Assembly (NCBI RefSeq): GCF_001695835.1
Contig: NZ_MBSO01000013.1
Span: 82,854-146,853 of the forward strand
Direction of reading: 5' to 3'
Source: Ensifer sp. LC11
GTDB lineage: Bacteria; Pseudomonadota; Alphaproteobacteria; Rhizobiales; Rhizobiaceae
Length of the DNA: 64,000 bases
Positions 24,289 to 35,060 of the stretch are shown piece after piece. A model generated the notes under the pieces. It was given only the letters and a program-made list of their open reading frames with translations, searched no databases and was not told the DNA's origin. The position numbers and the translations under genes are program-made. Position 1 is the first letter of the stretch. Every line of letters begins with the position of its first letter.

Positions 24289-26055
24289 ATGACGATGATT
24301 TCGCTTGCCGTTCGGCTCAGAAGCCGCGCGCATTTTTCTGTAAAGAGGAATGGTGGCGGCAAACCGGGGGTCATCATCGGCACCAGCGCCGGACGCAGGA
24401 GCCAGGCACGGCAGCGCGTGGGGATTTTGATCGCTGGTTTTGCCGTCGTCTTTCTGGTCGTCGGCGGGCGTCTCGTGCAATACGGGCTTTCGGAGCCGGC
24501 CGATACCGCATCGATCGGCGGTGGCGCCCATGTCATCGCCTCTCGACCTGATATTGTCGACCGCAACGGCCACCTGCTGGCGACCGACCTCAACATGATG
24601 TCGCTCTATGCGGAGCCGCGAAAGATCGTCGATGCCGACGAAGTCGTCGAGAAGCTCGCGACCGTCGTCCCCAACCTCGACTGGCGCGACACGCACCGCA
24701 AGCTCCAGTCCGGTTCGGCGTTCCAGTGGCTGAGGCGCCAGCTTACCCCGAAGCAGCAGTCCGACATTCTGGCGCTCGGCATTCCCGGTATCGGCTTCCG
24801 CCCGGAAAAGCGCCGTTTCTATCCCGGTGGCGTTACGGCCTCGCACATCCTCGGTCACGTCAATGTCGACAACCAGGGCCTGGCGGGCATAGAGCGATAT
24901 CTGGACCAGCAGGGTTTTGCGGACCTTCGGGCGGTCGGCCTCACCAGCAACGCTTCGCTAGAGCCCGTACGGCTATCGATCGACCTGCGCGTGCAGAACA
25001 TCGTGCGCGAGGTGGTGGCGAACGCGATGACAGCCTACCAGGCCGAGGCGGCCGGCGCTGTGGTTCTGGACGCCGAGACCGGCGAGGTTCTCGCCATGGC
25101 GTCGGTGCCCGACTACGATCCGAATGAGCCCTCCCGCACCTTGCCCGGCGGCGGCGTCGACAAGGAGTACGAAAAGGGCTGGTTCAACCGGATGAGCAAC
25201 GCCACCTTCGAGATGGGCTCGACCTTCAAGAGCTTCACCCTGGCGATGGGGCTGGACGCGGGCAAGGTCAATCTGAATTCGGTCGTCGATGCTTCCAGGC
25301 CGATCCGCATGGGCGGCTTTACCATCAAGGACTTCAAGGGCAAGAACCGCCCGCTGTCGATCCCGGAGGTGTTCCAGTATTCGTCGAACATCGGCACGGC
25401 GGCGGTCGCCGACATGGTCGGCATCGAGGGCCACCAGCAGTTCCTGACGAAGATGGGCCTCTTGTCCCGCATGCAGACCGAAATGCCGGGGGTCGCCATC
25501 CCGACCCAGCCGCGCACGTGGAAGAAAATCAATTCGGTGACGATCTCCTTCGGTCACGGCGTGGCGACCACACCGTTGCAGACGGCCGTTGCCGCCGCGG
25601 CGCTGATGAATGGCGGACACCTGATCCCGCCGACATTCCTGCCGCGTTCGCAGGAGGAAACGAAGCTGGTTTCGCAGAGAGTGATCAAGGAAACGACCAG
25701 CGCAGACATGCGCTTCCTCTACAACTGGAACGGCGTGAAAGGGTCCGGCAGGCGAGCGCAAGTGGAAGGGTTCCATGTCGGTGGCAAGACCGGCACCGCC
25801 GACAAGGTCATCAACGGACGCTACGCCAAGGACATCAACTTCAACGCCTTCCTTGGGGCTTTCCCGATGGACAAGCCCAAATACATCGTGCTCTCGATCA
25901 TCGATGCGCCGAAAACCGGTGAAAATGGCGGACGAACGGCGGCGGCCAATGCCGCCCCCATGGTCAAGACGATCATCGGCCGCTCGGCCCCGCTGCTTGG
26001 CGTCAAGCCCCGTTTCGGCGATCTGGGCGCGGAGCAGTGGCTGGCCAACTACTAA
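24289..26055 (+). CDS. Class B penicillin-binding protein (FtsI/PBP2-like transpeptidase)
   Basis: This is a periplasmic D,D-transpeptidase anchored by one N-terminal helix (about residues 44-64 from ATG 24289). The PBP dimerisation region follows (SRPDIVDRNGHLLATDL), then catalytic motifs STFK (in FEMGSTFKSF), SSN (QYSSNIG) and KTGTA. It cross-links peptidoglycan during septation or cell-wall growth. It lies outside a division/cell-wall (dcw) cluster, with no mraZ, ftsL or mur genes nearby, so it may be a second FtsI-type paralog. The start is uncertain: GTG 24274, ATG 24289 and ATG 24295 are possible. Confidence 0.9.
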   Translation: MTMISLAVRLRSRAHFSVKRNGGGKPGVIIGTSAGRRSQARQRVGILIAGFAVVFLVVGGRLVQYGLSEPADTASIGGGAHVIASRPDIVDRNGHLLATDLNMMSLYAEPRKIVDADEVVEKLATVVPNLDWRDTHRKLQSGSAFQWLRRQLTPKQQSDILALGIPGIGFRPEKRRFYPGGVTASHILGHVNVDNQGLAGIERYLDQQGFADLRAVGLTSNASLEPVRLSIDLRVQNIVREVVANAMTAYQAEAAGAVVLDAETGEVLAMASVPDYDPNEPSRTLPGGGVDKEYEKGWFNRMSNATFEMGSTFKSFTLAMGLDAGKVNLNSVVDASRPIRMGGFTIKDFKGKNRPLSIPEVFQYSSNIGTAAVADMVGIEGHQQFLTKMGLLSRMQTEMPGVAIPTQPRTWKKINSVTISFGHGVATTPLQTAVAAAALMNGGHLIPPTFLPRSQEETKLVSQRVIKETTSADMRFLYNWNGVKGSGRRAQVEGFHVGGKTGTADKVINGRYAKDINFNAFLGAFPMDKPKYIVLSIIDAPKTGENGGRTAAANAAPMVKTIIGRSAPLLGVKPRFGDLGAEQWLANY

Positions 26056-26103
26056 ACCAGCGCTGTCCTTCGGGCATCGTCGAATAGCGTTTGCTCGCAG
26101 GGA

Positions 26104-27513
26104 CTATTTTCCCGCGGCCGTCTCGATTTCGCGCGCCGGCAGCCGGTGCCCCGAGACCGTGGCGCCGGCGTTCTTGGCCATGGTCAGGAAGGGGATCGCT
26201 GCGATCAGGTTGGCGGCGGCGATGATCATGAAGGCGGTGTGGAAATCGTCGAGCTGCAGCGGCCCGCCGCTGAGCTTGGTCTCGATTTCGAGGATCGCCC
26301 CGGCAACGGCAACGCCAAGCGCCAGGCTGATCTGCTGCAGCACCGCGCTCATCGAGGTCGCCTTGCTAGCATCCGCGTCATCGATATCGGCGAAGGAGAG
26401 CGCATTGACGCTGGTGAAGAAGAACGAGCGGGCAAAACCGGCGATCAAGAGGATGGTGATCATCACCAGATAGGGCGTCTGCGGCGTGAAAAAGCCGTTG
26501 GCGAAGGTGGTGATGGCGGCGATGATGGCAGCGATGATCAGTGTTGTGCGGAAGCCGGCAAAGGCAAGCACACGCCGTGCATAAAACTTGGTGGTGATGG
26601 CGCCGACGGCGCCGATGAAGGTGATGAGGCCTGACTGGAACGGGTTGAGCCCGAAGCCCACCTGCAGCATCAAGGGCATCAGGAAGGGGACCGCGCCGAC
26701 CGAAATGCGAAAGAGCGTGCCGCCGATCGAGGCGGCGCGGAAGGCGCTGTCCCGAAAGAGCTTGAGATCAAGAACCGGGGCCGGGTGTCGCCGCGCATGG
26801 CGGATGTAGAGCAGCGCCGAAATGGTGCCGATCGCCACCGACGCGATGCCGACGATGGGCGGCAGCGCCGGCAGGCTGATCACCGACAGGCCGAAGACGA
26901 TGCCCGAGGCGGCGATGCCGCCAAGCACGAAGCCGAGGACATCGACCGGCGGCGGATTGCGCGTCTCCATTTCCGGCAGGTAGATGCCGGAAAGGATGTA
27001 GCCGGCAATCCCGACAGGCACGTTGATCAGGAAGATCCAGTGCCAGGAAAAATAGGTGGTGATGAAGCCGCCAAGCGGCGGTCCGGCAAGCGGCCCGACG
27101 AGTGCCGGGATCGTCAGCAGTGCCATTGCCGAGACGAGCTCGCTGCGCGGCGTGCCGCGCACCAGCACAAGACGGGCCACCGGCGTCATCATCGCGCCAC
27201 CCATGCCCTGCAGGAAGCGTGAGAAGACGAAGGCGACGAGGCTGTTGGAGATGGCGCAGAGAACAGACCCGGCGATGAAGACCAGGATCGCTGCGCGAAA
27301 AATCTTCTTGGCGCCGAAGCGGTCGGCCATCCAGCCGCTCAAGGGAATGAAGATCGCCAGCGCTACCATATAGGCCGTCAGTGCCAGCTTGAGCGTGATC
27401 GGCCCGACGCCGATGTCGTGGGCGATGGCTGGCAGCGAGGTGGCGATCACGGTCGAATCCATCTGCTCCATGAAGAGAGCAACGGCGAGGATCATCGGGA
27501 CGATACGGTTCAT
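26104..27513 (-). CDS. MFS drug exporter, DHA2 family (EmrB/QacA-like)
   Basis: This is a 469-aa inner-membrane protein with about 14 hydrophobic helices. Family marks are MDSTVIATSLPAIAHDIGVG in helix 1, GWMADRFGAKKIFRAAI between helices 2 and 3, and the motif C-like region in helix 5 (LTIPALVGPLAGPPLGG). DHA2 transporters expel drugs or other amphiphilic compounds by proton antiport. It has no adjacent EmrA-type adaptor, so it is expected to work alone or export other solutes. It is divergent from the metallo-beta-lactamase-fold gene. Confidence 0.9.
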   Translation of the reverse strand: MNRIVPMILAVALFMEQMDSTVIATSLPAIAHDIGVGPITLKLALTAYMVALAIFIPLSGWMADRFGAKKIFRAAILVFIAGSVLCAISNSLVAFVFSRFLQGMGGAMMTPVARLVLVRGTPRSELVSAMALLTIPALVGPLAGPPLGGFITTYFSWHWIFLINVPVGIAGYILSGIYLPEMETRNPPPVDVLGFVLGGIAASGIVFGLSVISLPALPPIVGIASVAIGTISALLYIRHARRHPAPVLDLKLFRDSAFRAASIGGTLFRISVGAVPFLMPLMLQVGFGLNPFQSGLITFIGAVGAITTKFYARRVLAFAGFRTTLIIAAIIAAITTFANGFFTPQTPYLVMITILLIAGFARSFFFTSVNALSFADIDDADASKATSMSAVLQQISLALGVAVAGAILEIETKLSGGPLQLDDFHTAFMIIAAANLIAAIPFLTMAKNAGATVSGHRLPAREIETAAGK

Positions 27514-27705
27514 GGAGGTGCGCTTTGGAGACAGTCTGCGATAGGCGGACGCTAATGCTGGTGATGGCTTTTGTCGGGGCGAAACCGGTAATTGCGGATC
27601 AAAAGCCTGTGATCCCGGCTGGCCTTTGCTGTCAAGACGCTAGTTCTGGCCCAGGTTGCCGCTGAGGGCAACGGATCCAACAGGATAGCGGAGGCGGAAT
27701 GGACC

Positions 27706-28686
27706 ATGAGTGAGATGTCGATGAAACGCCGGACCTTGATGGGAGCGGGAACACTGGGTGTACTGGCGCCATCGCTGATGGCCGGCCTTGCCGTAGCTCA
27801 GGAAAAGGCGGACAACCGGGGAATGATCACACCTCCGATACGATCCCTCAAACTGGGTGCCTTCAAGGTCGTCGTCGTCAATGACGGGACACGTGTCAGC
27901 GACAAACCGCACGAAACCTATGGCACCAACCAGCCACAACAGGCGGTGGCCGATCTGCTCGCGCAAAATTTTCTGCCGACGGATACCCTGCTTAACAGTT
28001 ATTCGCCGGTTCTCGTCGATACCGGAACGGAGGTGGTGCTCTTCGATACGGGCATGGGCGAGGGCGGCCGTGAAGCCGGTGCGGGCCGTCTCCTCGACGG
28101 CATGCGCGCCGCGGGCTATCAGCCGGAGCAGGTCACTGTCGTGGCGCTGACGCACATGCACGGCGATCATATCGGCGGCCTGATGGATGCAGGAAAACCG
28201 GCTTTCGCCAATGCCCGCTACGTCATGGGCGAGACGGAATACACCTTCTGGAAGGATCCGGCACGCGCCGGTACGCCGGCGGAGAACGGCCACAAGGCGG
28301 TGCTGGAAAAGGTGGTGCCGCTTGCCGAGAAGACGACCTTCATCGGCGACGGCGCCGAGGTCGTGCCGGGCATTACGGCCGTTGCCGCCTTCGGCCATTC
28401 GCCGGGCCACATGGTGTTCCGGCTCGATTCCGACGGCAAGGCGCTGATTCTGACCGCCGACACCGCCAACCATTTTGTGCTGTCGCTGCAGCGGCCCGAT
28501 TGGGAGGTTCGCTTCGACATGGACAAGGCCAAGGCGGCGGAAACCCGCCGCCGGGTGTTCGACATGATCGCCACAGAGCGGCTGCCCTTCATCGGCTACC
28601 ACATGCCGTTTCCGGCCGCCGGCTTCGTGGAGAAACAGGGCGAGGGCTACCGTTTCGTGCCCGTCAGCTATCAGCTCGACATCTGA
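27706..28686 (+). CDS. Exported metallo-beta-lactamase-fold hydrolase
   Basis: This is a 326-aa protein with an N-terminal export signal. MKRRTLMGAGTLGVLAP carries an RR pair compatible with Tat export, and cleavage is likely after AVAQE. The MBL fold shows LTHMHGDHIGG (HxHxDH zinc motif), a later His in FGHSPGHMVF and ILTADTANH, and a final His in IGYHMPF. The substrate is unknown; this subfamily includes lactonases and other esterases. ATG 27706 is preceded by GAGGCGG. It is divergent from the MFS exporter gene. Confidence 0.88.
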   Translation: MSEMSMKRRTLMGAGTLGVLAPSLMAGLAVAQEKADNRGMITPPIRSLKLGAFKVVVVNDGTRVSDKPHETYGTNQPQQAVADLLAQNFLPTDTLLNSYSPVLVDTGTEVVLFDTGMGEGGREAGAGRLLDGMRAAGYQPEQVTVVALTHMHGDHIGGLMDAGKPAFANARYVMGETEYTFWKDPARAGTPAENGHKAVLEKVVPLAEKTTFIGDGAEVVPGITAVAAFGHSPGHMVFRLDSDGKALILTADTANHFVLSLQRPDWEVRFDMDKAKAAETRRRVFDMIATERLPFIGYHMPFPAAGFVEKQGEGYRFVPVSYQLDI

Positions 28687-28878
28687 CCGGTTTCTGGGCC
28701 CAATCACGCGGAATTGCTGCTCTGCAACAAATATCGGCCGAAGGCGGGACATTTCCCGGCTTTGGCTATTTTCATCCTGACATATCCGTGTTACGAGCCC
28801 TCGCCAACTTCCAAGACACGCTTTGAAGTCGCCCGGTGGACAAATTGCAGCCCGTCCCCGGGGGTTTTCGTTTATTGA

Positions 28879-30393
<1,515 letters not shown>

Positions 30394-30406
30394 TCGCGAT
30401 TGCATT

Positions 30407-30440
30407 CGAAGGGCGCCGCGTCATCTCGCGGCGCCCTTCG
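30407..30440 (+). terminator. Terminator after guaB
   Basis: CGAAGGGCGCCGCG (30407-30420) and CGCGGCGCCCTTCG (30427-30440) form a perfect 14-bp stem with a 6-nt loop. The following T-tract is weak. Confidence 0.85.
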
Positions 30441-30492
30441 CCGTTTCAGGGAAACCGTTTTTCGAGATTAAGCGTATTCAGGGAGTAGCGTG

Positions 30493-30909
30493 ATGACGGG
30501 ATTCGAGATGTTCTGGCCGATCGTGGCGCATGTCTTCCTCGTCTTCTGCCTCTACGCCCTCCTGTCCTTCCGCCGCGTGAGGCTGGTGCGCGCCGGCAAG
30601 GTGCATGCGGCCCAGTTCCGTGAGAACCGCGACGAGCCGGGCGAAAGCCTGGTGGTGAAGAACAGCATCGCCAACCAGTTCGAGCTGCCGGTTCTCTTCT
30701 ACGTCTGCTGCGTGCTGCTCTATATCACCGAGGCCGACAACATCGTCTCCCTCGCTCTCGCCTGGCTCTTCGTCGCGCTGCGTTATGCTCACGCCTTCGT
30801 GCATGTCACCATTAACCGCATCCGCTATCGCCGGCCACTGTTCATGGCAGGTTTTGCGACGCTTTTTGGTCTGTGGGTGTGGCTCGCCGTCTGGATGGCG
30901 ATGAGCTGA
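30493..30909 (+). CDS. MAPEG family membrane protein
   Basis: This is a 138-aa inner-membrane protein with four hydrophobic segments and the MAPEG pattern (NSIANQFELPVLFYVCC, RYAHAFVHVTINRIRYR). Eukaryotic relatives are glutathione transferases or eicosanoid enzymes, and bacterial members are mostly uncharacterised. ATG 30493 follows GGGAG at 30481-30485. It appears monocistronic after the guaB terminator. Confidence 0.88.
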   Translation: MTGFEMFWPIVAHVFLVFCLYALLSFRRVRLVRAGKVHAAQFRENRDEPGESLVVKNSIANQFELPVLFYVCCVLLYITEADNIVSLALAWLFVALRYAHAFVHVTINRIRYRRPLFMAGFATLFGLWVWLAVWMAMS

Positions 30910-30972
30910 TCCGGAGCCGCGCCGCTCCAACTGGCGCAAATCTGCGATAATCTGCACGCTGCTCGTCGCGCC

Positions 30973-30986
30973 TTGATGCGTGTCAA
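30973..30986. promoter_or_regulatory. FixK/FNR-type box
   Basis: TTGATGCGTGTCAA matches the FixK/FNR anaerobox TTGA-N6-TCAA, with the symmetric T/G inner bases. It lies upstream of the truncated alcohol dehydrogenase remnant, with a leader of about 50 bases. In rhizobia such boxes drive low-oxygen genes. Confidence 0.65.
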
Positions 30987-31050
30987 GTTCCCTGAATCGG
31001 CTCTGGGGGTAGCCTTGCCCCCGTTAGCGTGACTGCACGCCTCACGCTGG

Positions 31051-31383
31051 GGCGGCGTACACGGGGCGCTGGTGACGGCGGTGGCGCCGAAGGCGATGGA
31101 GCAGGCCTTCAACATGCTGCGTTCCAAGGGGACCATGGCGTTGGTCGGCCTGCCGCCCGGGCAGATGTGCCTGCCGATCTTCGACACGGTGCTGAAGCGC
31201 ATCACCATCCGTGGTTCGATCGTCGGCACACGGCAGGACATCGAGGAATCGCTGGAGTTCGCCGGGGAGGGTAAGGTCGCCTCGCATTTCACCTGGGACA
31301 GGATCGAGAACATCAACGCGATCTTCAAGCGTATGGAGGAAGGCAAGATCGACGGCCGCATCGTGCTCGATCTCAACGGTTGA
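31051..31383 (+). pseudogene. C-terminal remnant of a zinc-type alcohol dehydrogenase
   Basis: The frame reads GGVHGALVTAVAPKAMEQAF through to a stop at 31381-31383 and matches the last third of AdhP-type alcohol dehydrogenases, including GTMALVGLPPG and IRGSIVGTRQDIEESLEF. Intact proteins are about 340 aa; here only about 110 residues remain. An in-frame TGA (31030-31032) lies just before the homology begins, so the catalytic zinc half is missing. It looks like an internal deletion that kept a FixK-type promoter region and the 3' end. A short product from GTG 31072 is conceivable but not expected to be an enzyme. Confidence 0.8.
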
Positions 31384-31423
31384 TCGGCGTTCACGCAAGG
31401 TAACGCAAGTTTGTATGTTCGAT

Positions 31424-31455
31424 ACCGCCCGCCGACTTATTCTGTCGCGGGCGGT
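31424..31455 (+). terminator. Hairpin after the alcohol dehydrogenase remnant
   Basis: ACCGCCCGC (31424-31432) pairs with GCGGGCGGT (31447-31455), a 9-bp stem followed by TTC. It lies 40 bases after the remnant stop. Confidence 0.6.
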
Positions 31456-31498
31456 TTCTGTCTGCCGCCACCGGAGAACGAAACCGACGGAGGCAATC

Positions 31499-32374
31499 AT
31501 GCAAGGGCCTACAATCACGCAGGCGATGATCGATGCCTATGATGAATACACGCATCTGACCCTCGACCGCCGCCGCTTCATGGAGAAGCTCACGGGGCTG
31601 GCCGGATCGGCTGCGGCCGCGGCAACGATCGCGCCTTTGCTTGCCGCCAATGGCGCCAAGGCGGAGATCGTCGCTTCGGCTGATGCACGGATCACCGGCG
31701 AGGACATCACCTATCCCGGTGCGGGCGGCGATATGAAGGGCTATCTGGTTCGCCCGGCAGAGGTGAGCGGCAAACTGCCGGCCGTGATCGTCATTCACGA
31801 GAACCGCGGGCTTAACCCGCATATCCGCGACGTCGCGCGGCGCATGGCGCTCGAAGGCTTCCTGACGCTGGCGCCGGACTTCCTTTCGCCTGCGGGCGGC
31901 ACGCCCACCGACGAAGACAAGGCGCGCGAGATGATCGGTGCGCTCGATGCCGCAGCAACGACGGCGAATGCGGCGGCCACCGTAGCCTTCCTCGAAGGAC
32001 ACCAGCAATCGACCGGCAAGGTCGGCGCCATCGGCTTCTGCTGGGGCGGGGGCCTCGTCAACCGGCTTGCCGTCGGCGCGCCCGACCTCAAGGCCGGTGT
32101 CGCCTATTACGGCGCGCAGCCCAATGCGGAGGATGTGCCGAAGATCCAGGCAGCGCTGCTCTTGCACTATGCCGGGCTCGACGAGCGCATCAACGCCGGT
32201 ATCGACGCCTATCAGAAGGCGTTGAAAGACAACGGCAAGGACGCGACGATCTACGTCTATGACGGCGTCAACCATGCTTTCAACAATGATACCTCGGCCG
32301 CGCGCTACGACAAGGCTGCCGCTGATCTTGCCTGGGGCCGGACGGTGGAGTTCCTGAAGGCCAAGCTCGCCTGA
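31499..32374 (+). CDS. Tat-exported dienelactone hydrolase family protein
   Basis: This is a 291-aa alpha/beta-hydrolase of the dienelactone hydrolase family. The N-terminus carries DRRRFMEKLTGLAGSAAAAA, a twin-arginine signal, so it should fold in the cytoplasm and be exported. The catalytic triad is visible: the nucleophile Cys in GFCWGGG, Asp in YAGLDERIN and His in DGVNHAFNN. The substrate is not known; carboxymethylenebutenolide-like esters are typical. ATG 31499 is preceded by CGGAGG. It ends 13 bases before the convergent oxyR gene. Confidence 0.92.
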   Translation: MQGPTITQAMIDAYDEYTHLTLDRRRFMEKLTGLAGSAAAAATIAPLLAANGAKAEIVASADARITGEDITYPGAGGDMKGYLVRPAEVSGKLPAVIVIHENRGLNPHIRDVARRMALEGFLTLAPDFLSPAGGTPTDEDKAREMIGALDAAATTANAAATVAFLEGHQQSTGKVGAIGFCWGGGLVNRLAVGAPDLKAGVAYYGAQPNAEDVPKIQAALLLHYAGLDERINAGIDAYQKALKDNGKDATIYVYDGVNHAFNNDTSAARYDKAAADLAWGRTVEFLKAKLA

Positions 32375-32387
32375 GCTTTGGTCTGGC

Positions 32388-33299
32388 TCAGGCGGCAGCT
32401 GCCTGTAGAATGTCGTCGGCGCAGCCGCTGATTGCCGTTGCGAGCGCTTCCATGTCGCGTTCGCGGGGGCTGCTGCGCCGCCAGATGAGACCGATCTCGC
32501 GTGCCGGCTCCGGTGCTGCGAAAGGCACGATGCGGATCGCGTTGCGCGAAGCCTCGGTCGCGATGGCGATCTCGGGTATCAGCGTCATGCCCATGCCGTT
32601 GGCGACCATCTGCAGGAGCGTCGTCATCGAGGTGGCGCCGAACGAGACGAGGCGCCGCTTGCCCGCTGTGCTGCAGACGGCAAGCGCCTGGTCGCGCAGG
32701 CAATGTCCCTCTTCGAGAAGCAGCAGCTGCTCGACATCCACTTGATCCTCGGTCAGTGGCGACATCAGGATGTTTCGTTCGTCGTCGGCCATCGCCATGT
32801 AGAAGCGGTCGGAGAAGAGTGGCTTCGTCGAAAGCCCCTCCGTTTCGATCGGCAAAGCCGCAACGACGGCGTCGAGCAGACCCTCGCCGAGATCGGCGAC
32901 CAGTCGCGACGTTACCGATTCCTTCAGTTCGATTTCGATCGCCGGATAGACGCTGCGTAAGTGTGGCACCAACCGCGGTACGAGATAGGGGGCAAGCGTC
33001 GGGATGACGCCGATGCGGATCCGCCCTTCGAGCGTGCCCGAGCTGGCGCGTGCGCTTTGCTCCAGTTGGTCCACCTCGGCAAGGATGGCGCGCGTGCGGG
33101 ACAGAACCTCTTCGCCCTTGCGGGTCAGGAAAACGCCGCTGCGGCTGCGTTCCACCAGCTTCACGCCCAGGTGATTTTCCATTTCCATGATCTGCGCCGA
33201 GAGTGCCGGCTGGCTGACATGGACGAGTTCGGCAGCCTTGCCGAAGTGGCGAGCGGAGGCAAGCGCCTCGAAATAGCGCATCTGTCGGAGTGTAAGCAT
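32388..33299 (-). CDS. oxyR: OxyR peroxide-sensing LysR-type regulator
   Basis: This is a 303-aa LysR-family activator. The helix-turn-helix is in residues 1-60 (MRYFEALASARHFGKAAELV). The ligand domain has redox cysteines Cys200 and Cys209 in EEGHCLRDQALAVC, matching Cys199/Cys208 of E. coli OxyR, whose disulfide forms on contact with H2O2. It is divergent from katA with a four-half-site OxyR box beginning 2 bases before its start codon, so autoregulation and katA activation are expected. Confidence 0.95.
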   Translation of the reverse strand: MLTLRQMRYFEALASARHFGKAAELVHVSQPALSAQIMEMENHLGVKLVERSRSGVFLTRKGEEVLSRTRAILAEVDQLEQSARASSGTLEGRIRIGVIPTLAPYLVPRLVPHLRSVYPAIEIELKESVTSRLVADLGEGLLDAVVAALPIETEGLSTKPLFSDRFYMAMADDERNILMSPLTEDQVDVEQLLLLEEGHCLRDQALAVCSTAGKRRLVSFGATSMTTLLQMVANGMGMTLIPEIAIATEASRNAIRIVPFAAPEPAREIGLIWRRSSPRERDMEALATAISGCADDILQAAAA

Positions 33300-33300
33300 G

Positions 33301-33337
33301 ATAGGAAAATCCTATCGATTTTTAATTTATATGCAAT
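33301..33337. promoter_or_regulatory. OxyR binding site in the oxyR-katA divergent region
   Basis: ATAG (33301) - N7 - CTAT (33312) - N7 - TAAT (33323) - N7 - CAAT (33334) follows the OxyR pattern ATAG-N7-CTAT-N7-ATAG-N7-CTAT. The first pair is perfect and the second pair is degenerate. The 11-base periodicity places all half-sites on one face of the helix. Confidence 0.8.
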
Positions 33338-33483
33338 TGGAGATTATCGAAGGCCTGTGGGAAAACCCTCTTGCCGAAGCGTTCGGGCTTTGAGCGCCGC
33401 GATTTGCGGCTGGCGGCCTCCTCAGGCTGCGTCGGGCGATCTTGCCTGACCTCCCGGGCGCGAAACCCAATCAGGAGGACGCG

Positions 33484-34968
33484 ATGTCAGATCGACCCAT
33501 ATTGACGACGACGGCCGGAGCCCCGGTGCCGGACAACCAGAATTCGCTGACGGCCGGCCCGCGCGGCGGCGTCATGATGCAGGACTACCAGCTTATCGAG
33601 AAGCTGTCGCATCAAAACCGCGAGCGCATTCCTGAGCGCGCCGTGCACGCCAAGGGCTGGGGCGCCTATGGCACGCTGAAGATCACTGCTGACATCTCGA
33701 AATACACCAAGGCCAAGGTGCTGCAGCCGGGAGCCGAAACGCCGATGCTGGCGCGCTTCTCCACGGTGGCCGGCGAACAGGGCGCAGCCGACGCCGAGCG
33801 CGACGTGCGCGGCTTCGCACTGAAGTTCTATACACCCGAGGGCAACTGGGACCTGGTCGGCAACAACACGCCGATCTTCTTTGTGCGCGATGCCTACAAG
33901 TTCCCGGACTTCATCCACACCCAGAAGCGTCACCCGAAGACCAACCTGCGTTCGGCGACCGCCATGTGGGATTTCTGGTCGCTGTCTCCGGAAAGCCTGC
34001 ACCAGGTCACGATCCTGATGTCCGACCGCGGATGTCCGGTTTCGCCCTTGCATATGAACGGCTACGGCTCGCACACCTTTTCGTTCTGGAACGATGCCGG
34101 CGAGCGCTTCTGGGTAAAATTCCATTTCAAAACCCAGCACGGCCACAAGTTCTACACCAACGCCGAAGCCGCTGACGTGATCGGCCGGACACGCGAGAGC
34201 TATCAGGAGGCGCTCTACGGTGCGATCGAGGAGGGCAACTATCCGCGTTGGACGCTTGAGGTGCAGATCATGCCGGAGCTCGAAGCGGAAAAGACTGCCT
34301 ACAATCCCTTCGATGTCACCAAGGTCTGGCCGCATGCGGACTATTCGCCTGTTGAGGTCGGCGTATTGGAGCTGAACCGCAACCCGGAAAACTATTTCGC
34401 CGAGGTCGAGAACGCCGCCTTCTCGCCGTCGAACATTGTGCCCGGCATCGGCTTCTCGCCGGACAAGATGCTACAGGCCCGGCTCTTCTCCTATGCCGAC
34501 GCCCACCGCTATCGGCTTGGTACGCACTACGAGCACATCCCGGTCAACCGGCCGAAGTGCCCGGTGCATCACTATCACCGCGACGGCCAGATGAACACCT
34601 TCGGCGGTATCCAGACCGGCAATCCGAACGCCTACTACGAGCCGAACTCGTTCAACGGTCCGGCGGAGCAGCCGTCCGCAATGGAGCCGCCGCTGCGCAT
34701 CAGCGGCGACATGGCCCGCTACGACCACCGGGAAGGCAACGACGACTACAGCCAGCCGCGGGCGCTGTTCAACCTGTTCGATGCGGGGCAGAAGGCGCGC
34801 CTGTTTTCCAATATCGCAGCCGCGATGGGCGGTGTGCCGGGCCTGATCGTCGAGCGACAGCTCGCGCACTTCAAACTCGTACACCCGGACTATGAAGCCG
34901 GTGTGCGTGCGGCTCTTCACGCAGCACATGGTTATGAGGCCGATGCAATCGGCACGGCTGCCGAATAA
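33484..34968 (+). CDS. katA: Monofunctional heme catalase
   Basis: This is a 494-aa small-subunit (clade 3 type) catalase converting H2O2 to water and oxygen. The catalytic His lies in [16 protein letters not shown] and the Asn/Phe region in [16 protein letters not shown]. The heme-binding Tyr is in [20 protein letters not shown], and an NADPH-site region follows. ATG 33484 has an AGGAGG ribosome-binding site at 33473-33478. It is divergent from oxyR across an OxyR box and ends in a strong bidirectional terminator. Confidence 0.97.
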   Translation: MSDRPILTTTAGAPVPDNQNSLTAGPRGGVMMQDYQLIEKLSHQNRERIPERAVHAKGWGAYGTLKITADISKYTKAKVLQPGAETPMLARFSTVAGEQGAADAERDVRGFALKFYTPEGNWDLVGNNTPIFFVRDAYKFPDFIHTQKRHPKTNLRSATAMWDFWSLSPESLHQVTILMSDRGCPVSPLHMNGYGSHTFSFWNDAGERFWVKFHFKTQHGHKFYTNAEAADVIGRTRESYQEALYGAIEEGNYPRWTLEVQIMPELEAEKTAYNPFDVTKVWPHADYSPVEVGVLELNRNPENYFAEVENAAFSPSNIVPGIGFSPDKMLQARLFSYADAHRYRLGTHYEHIPVNRPKCPVHHYHRDGQMNTFGGIQTGNPNAYYEPNSFNGPAEQPSAMEPPLRISGDMARYDHREGNDDYSQPRALFNLFDAGQKARLFSNIAAAMGGVPGLIVERQLAHFKLVHPDYEAGVRAALHAAHGYEADAIGTAAE

Positions 34969-35008
34969 GCGGGGCGAGCGCTCGAGCGAGTGCCGACCTC
35001 CGGAAATG

Positions 35009-35045
35009 AAAAAGGCCACGGACCTCTCCGGTCCGTGGCCTTTTT
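35009..35045 (+). terminator. Bidirectional terminator between katA and a LysR gene
   Basis: AAAAAGGCCACGGAC (35009-35023) pairs perfectly with GTCCGTGGCCTTTTT (35031-35045), a 15-bp stem with T-runs on both strands. It serves the two convergent genes. Confidence 0.95.
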
Positions 35046-35060
35046 GTCTCTCTGCCGTTC

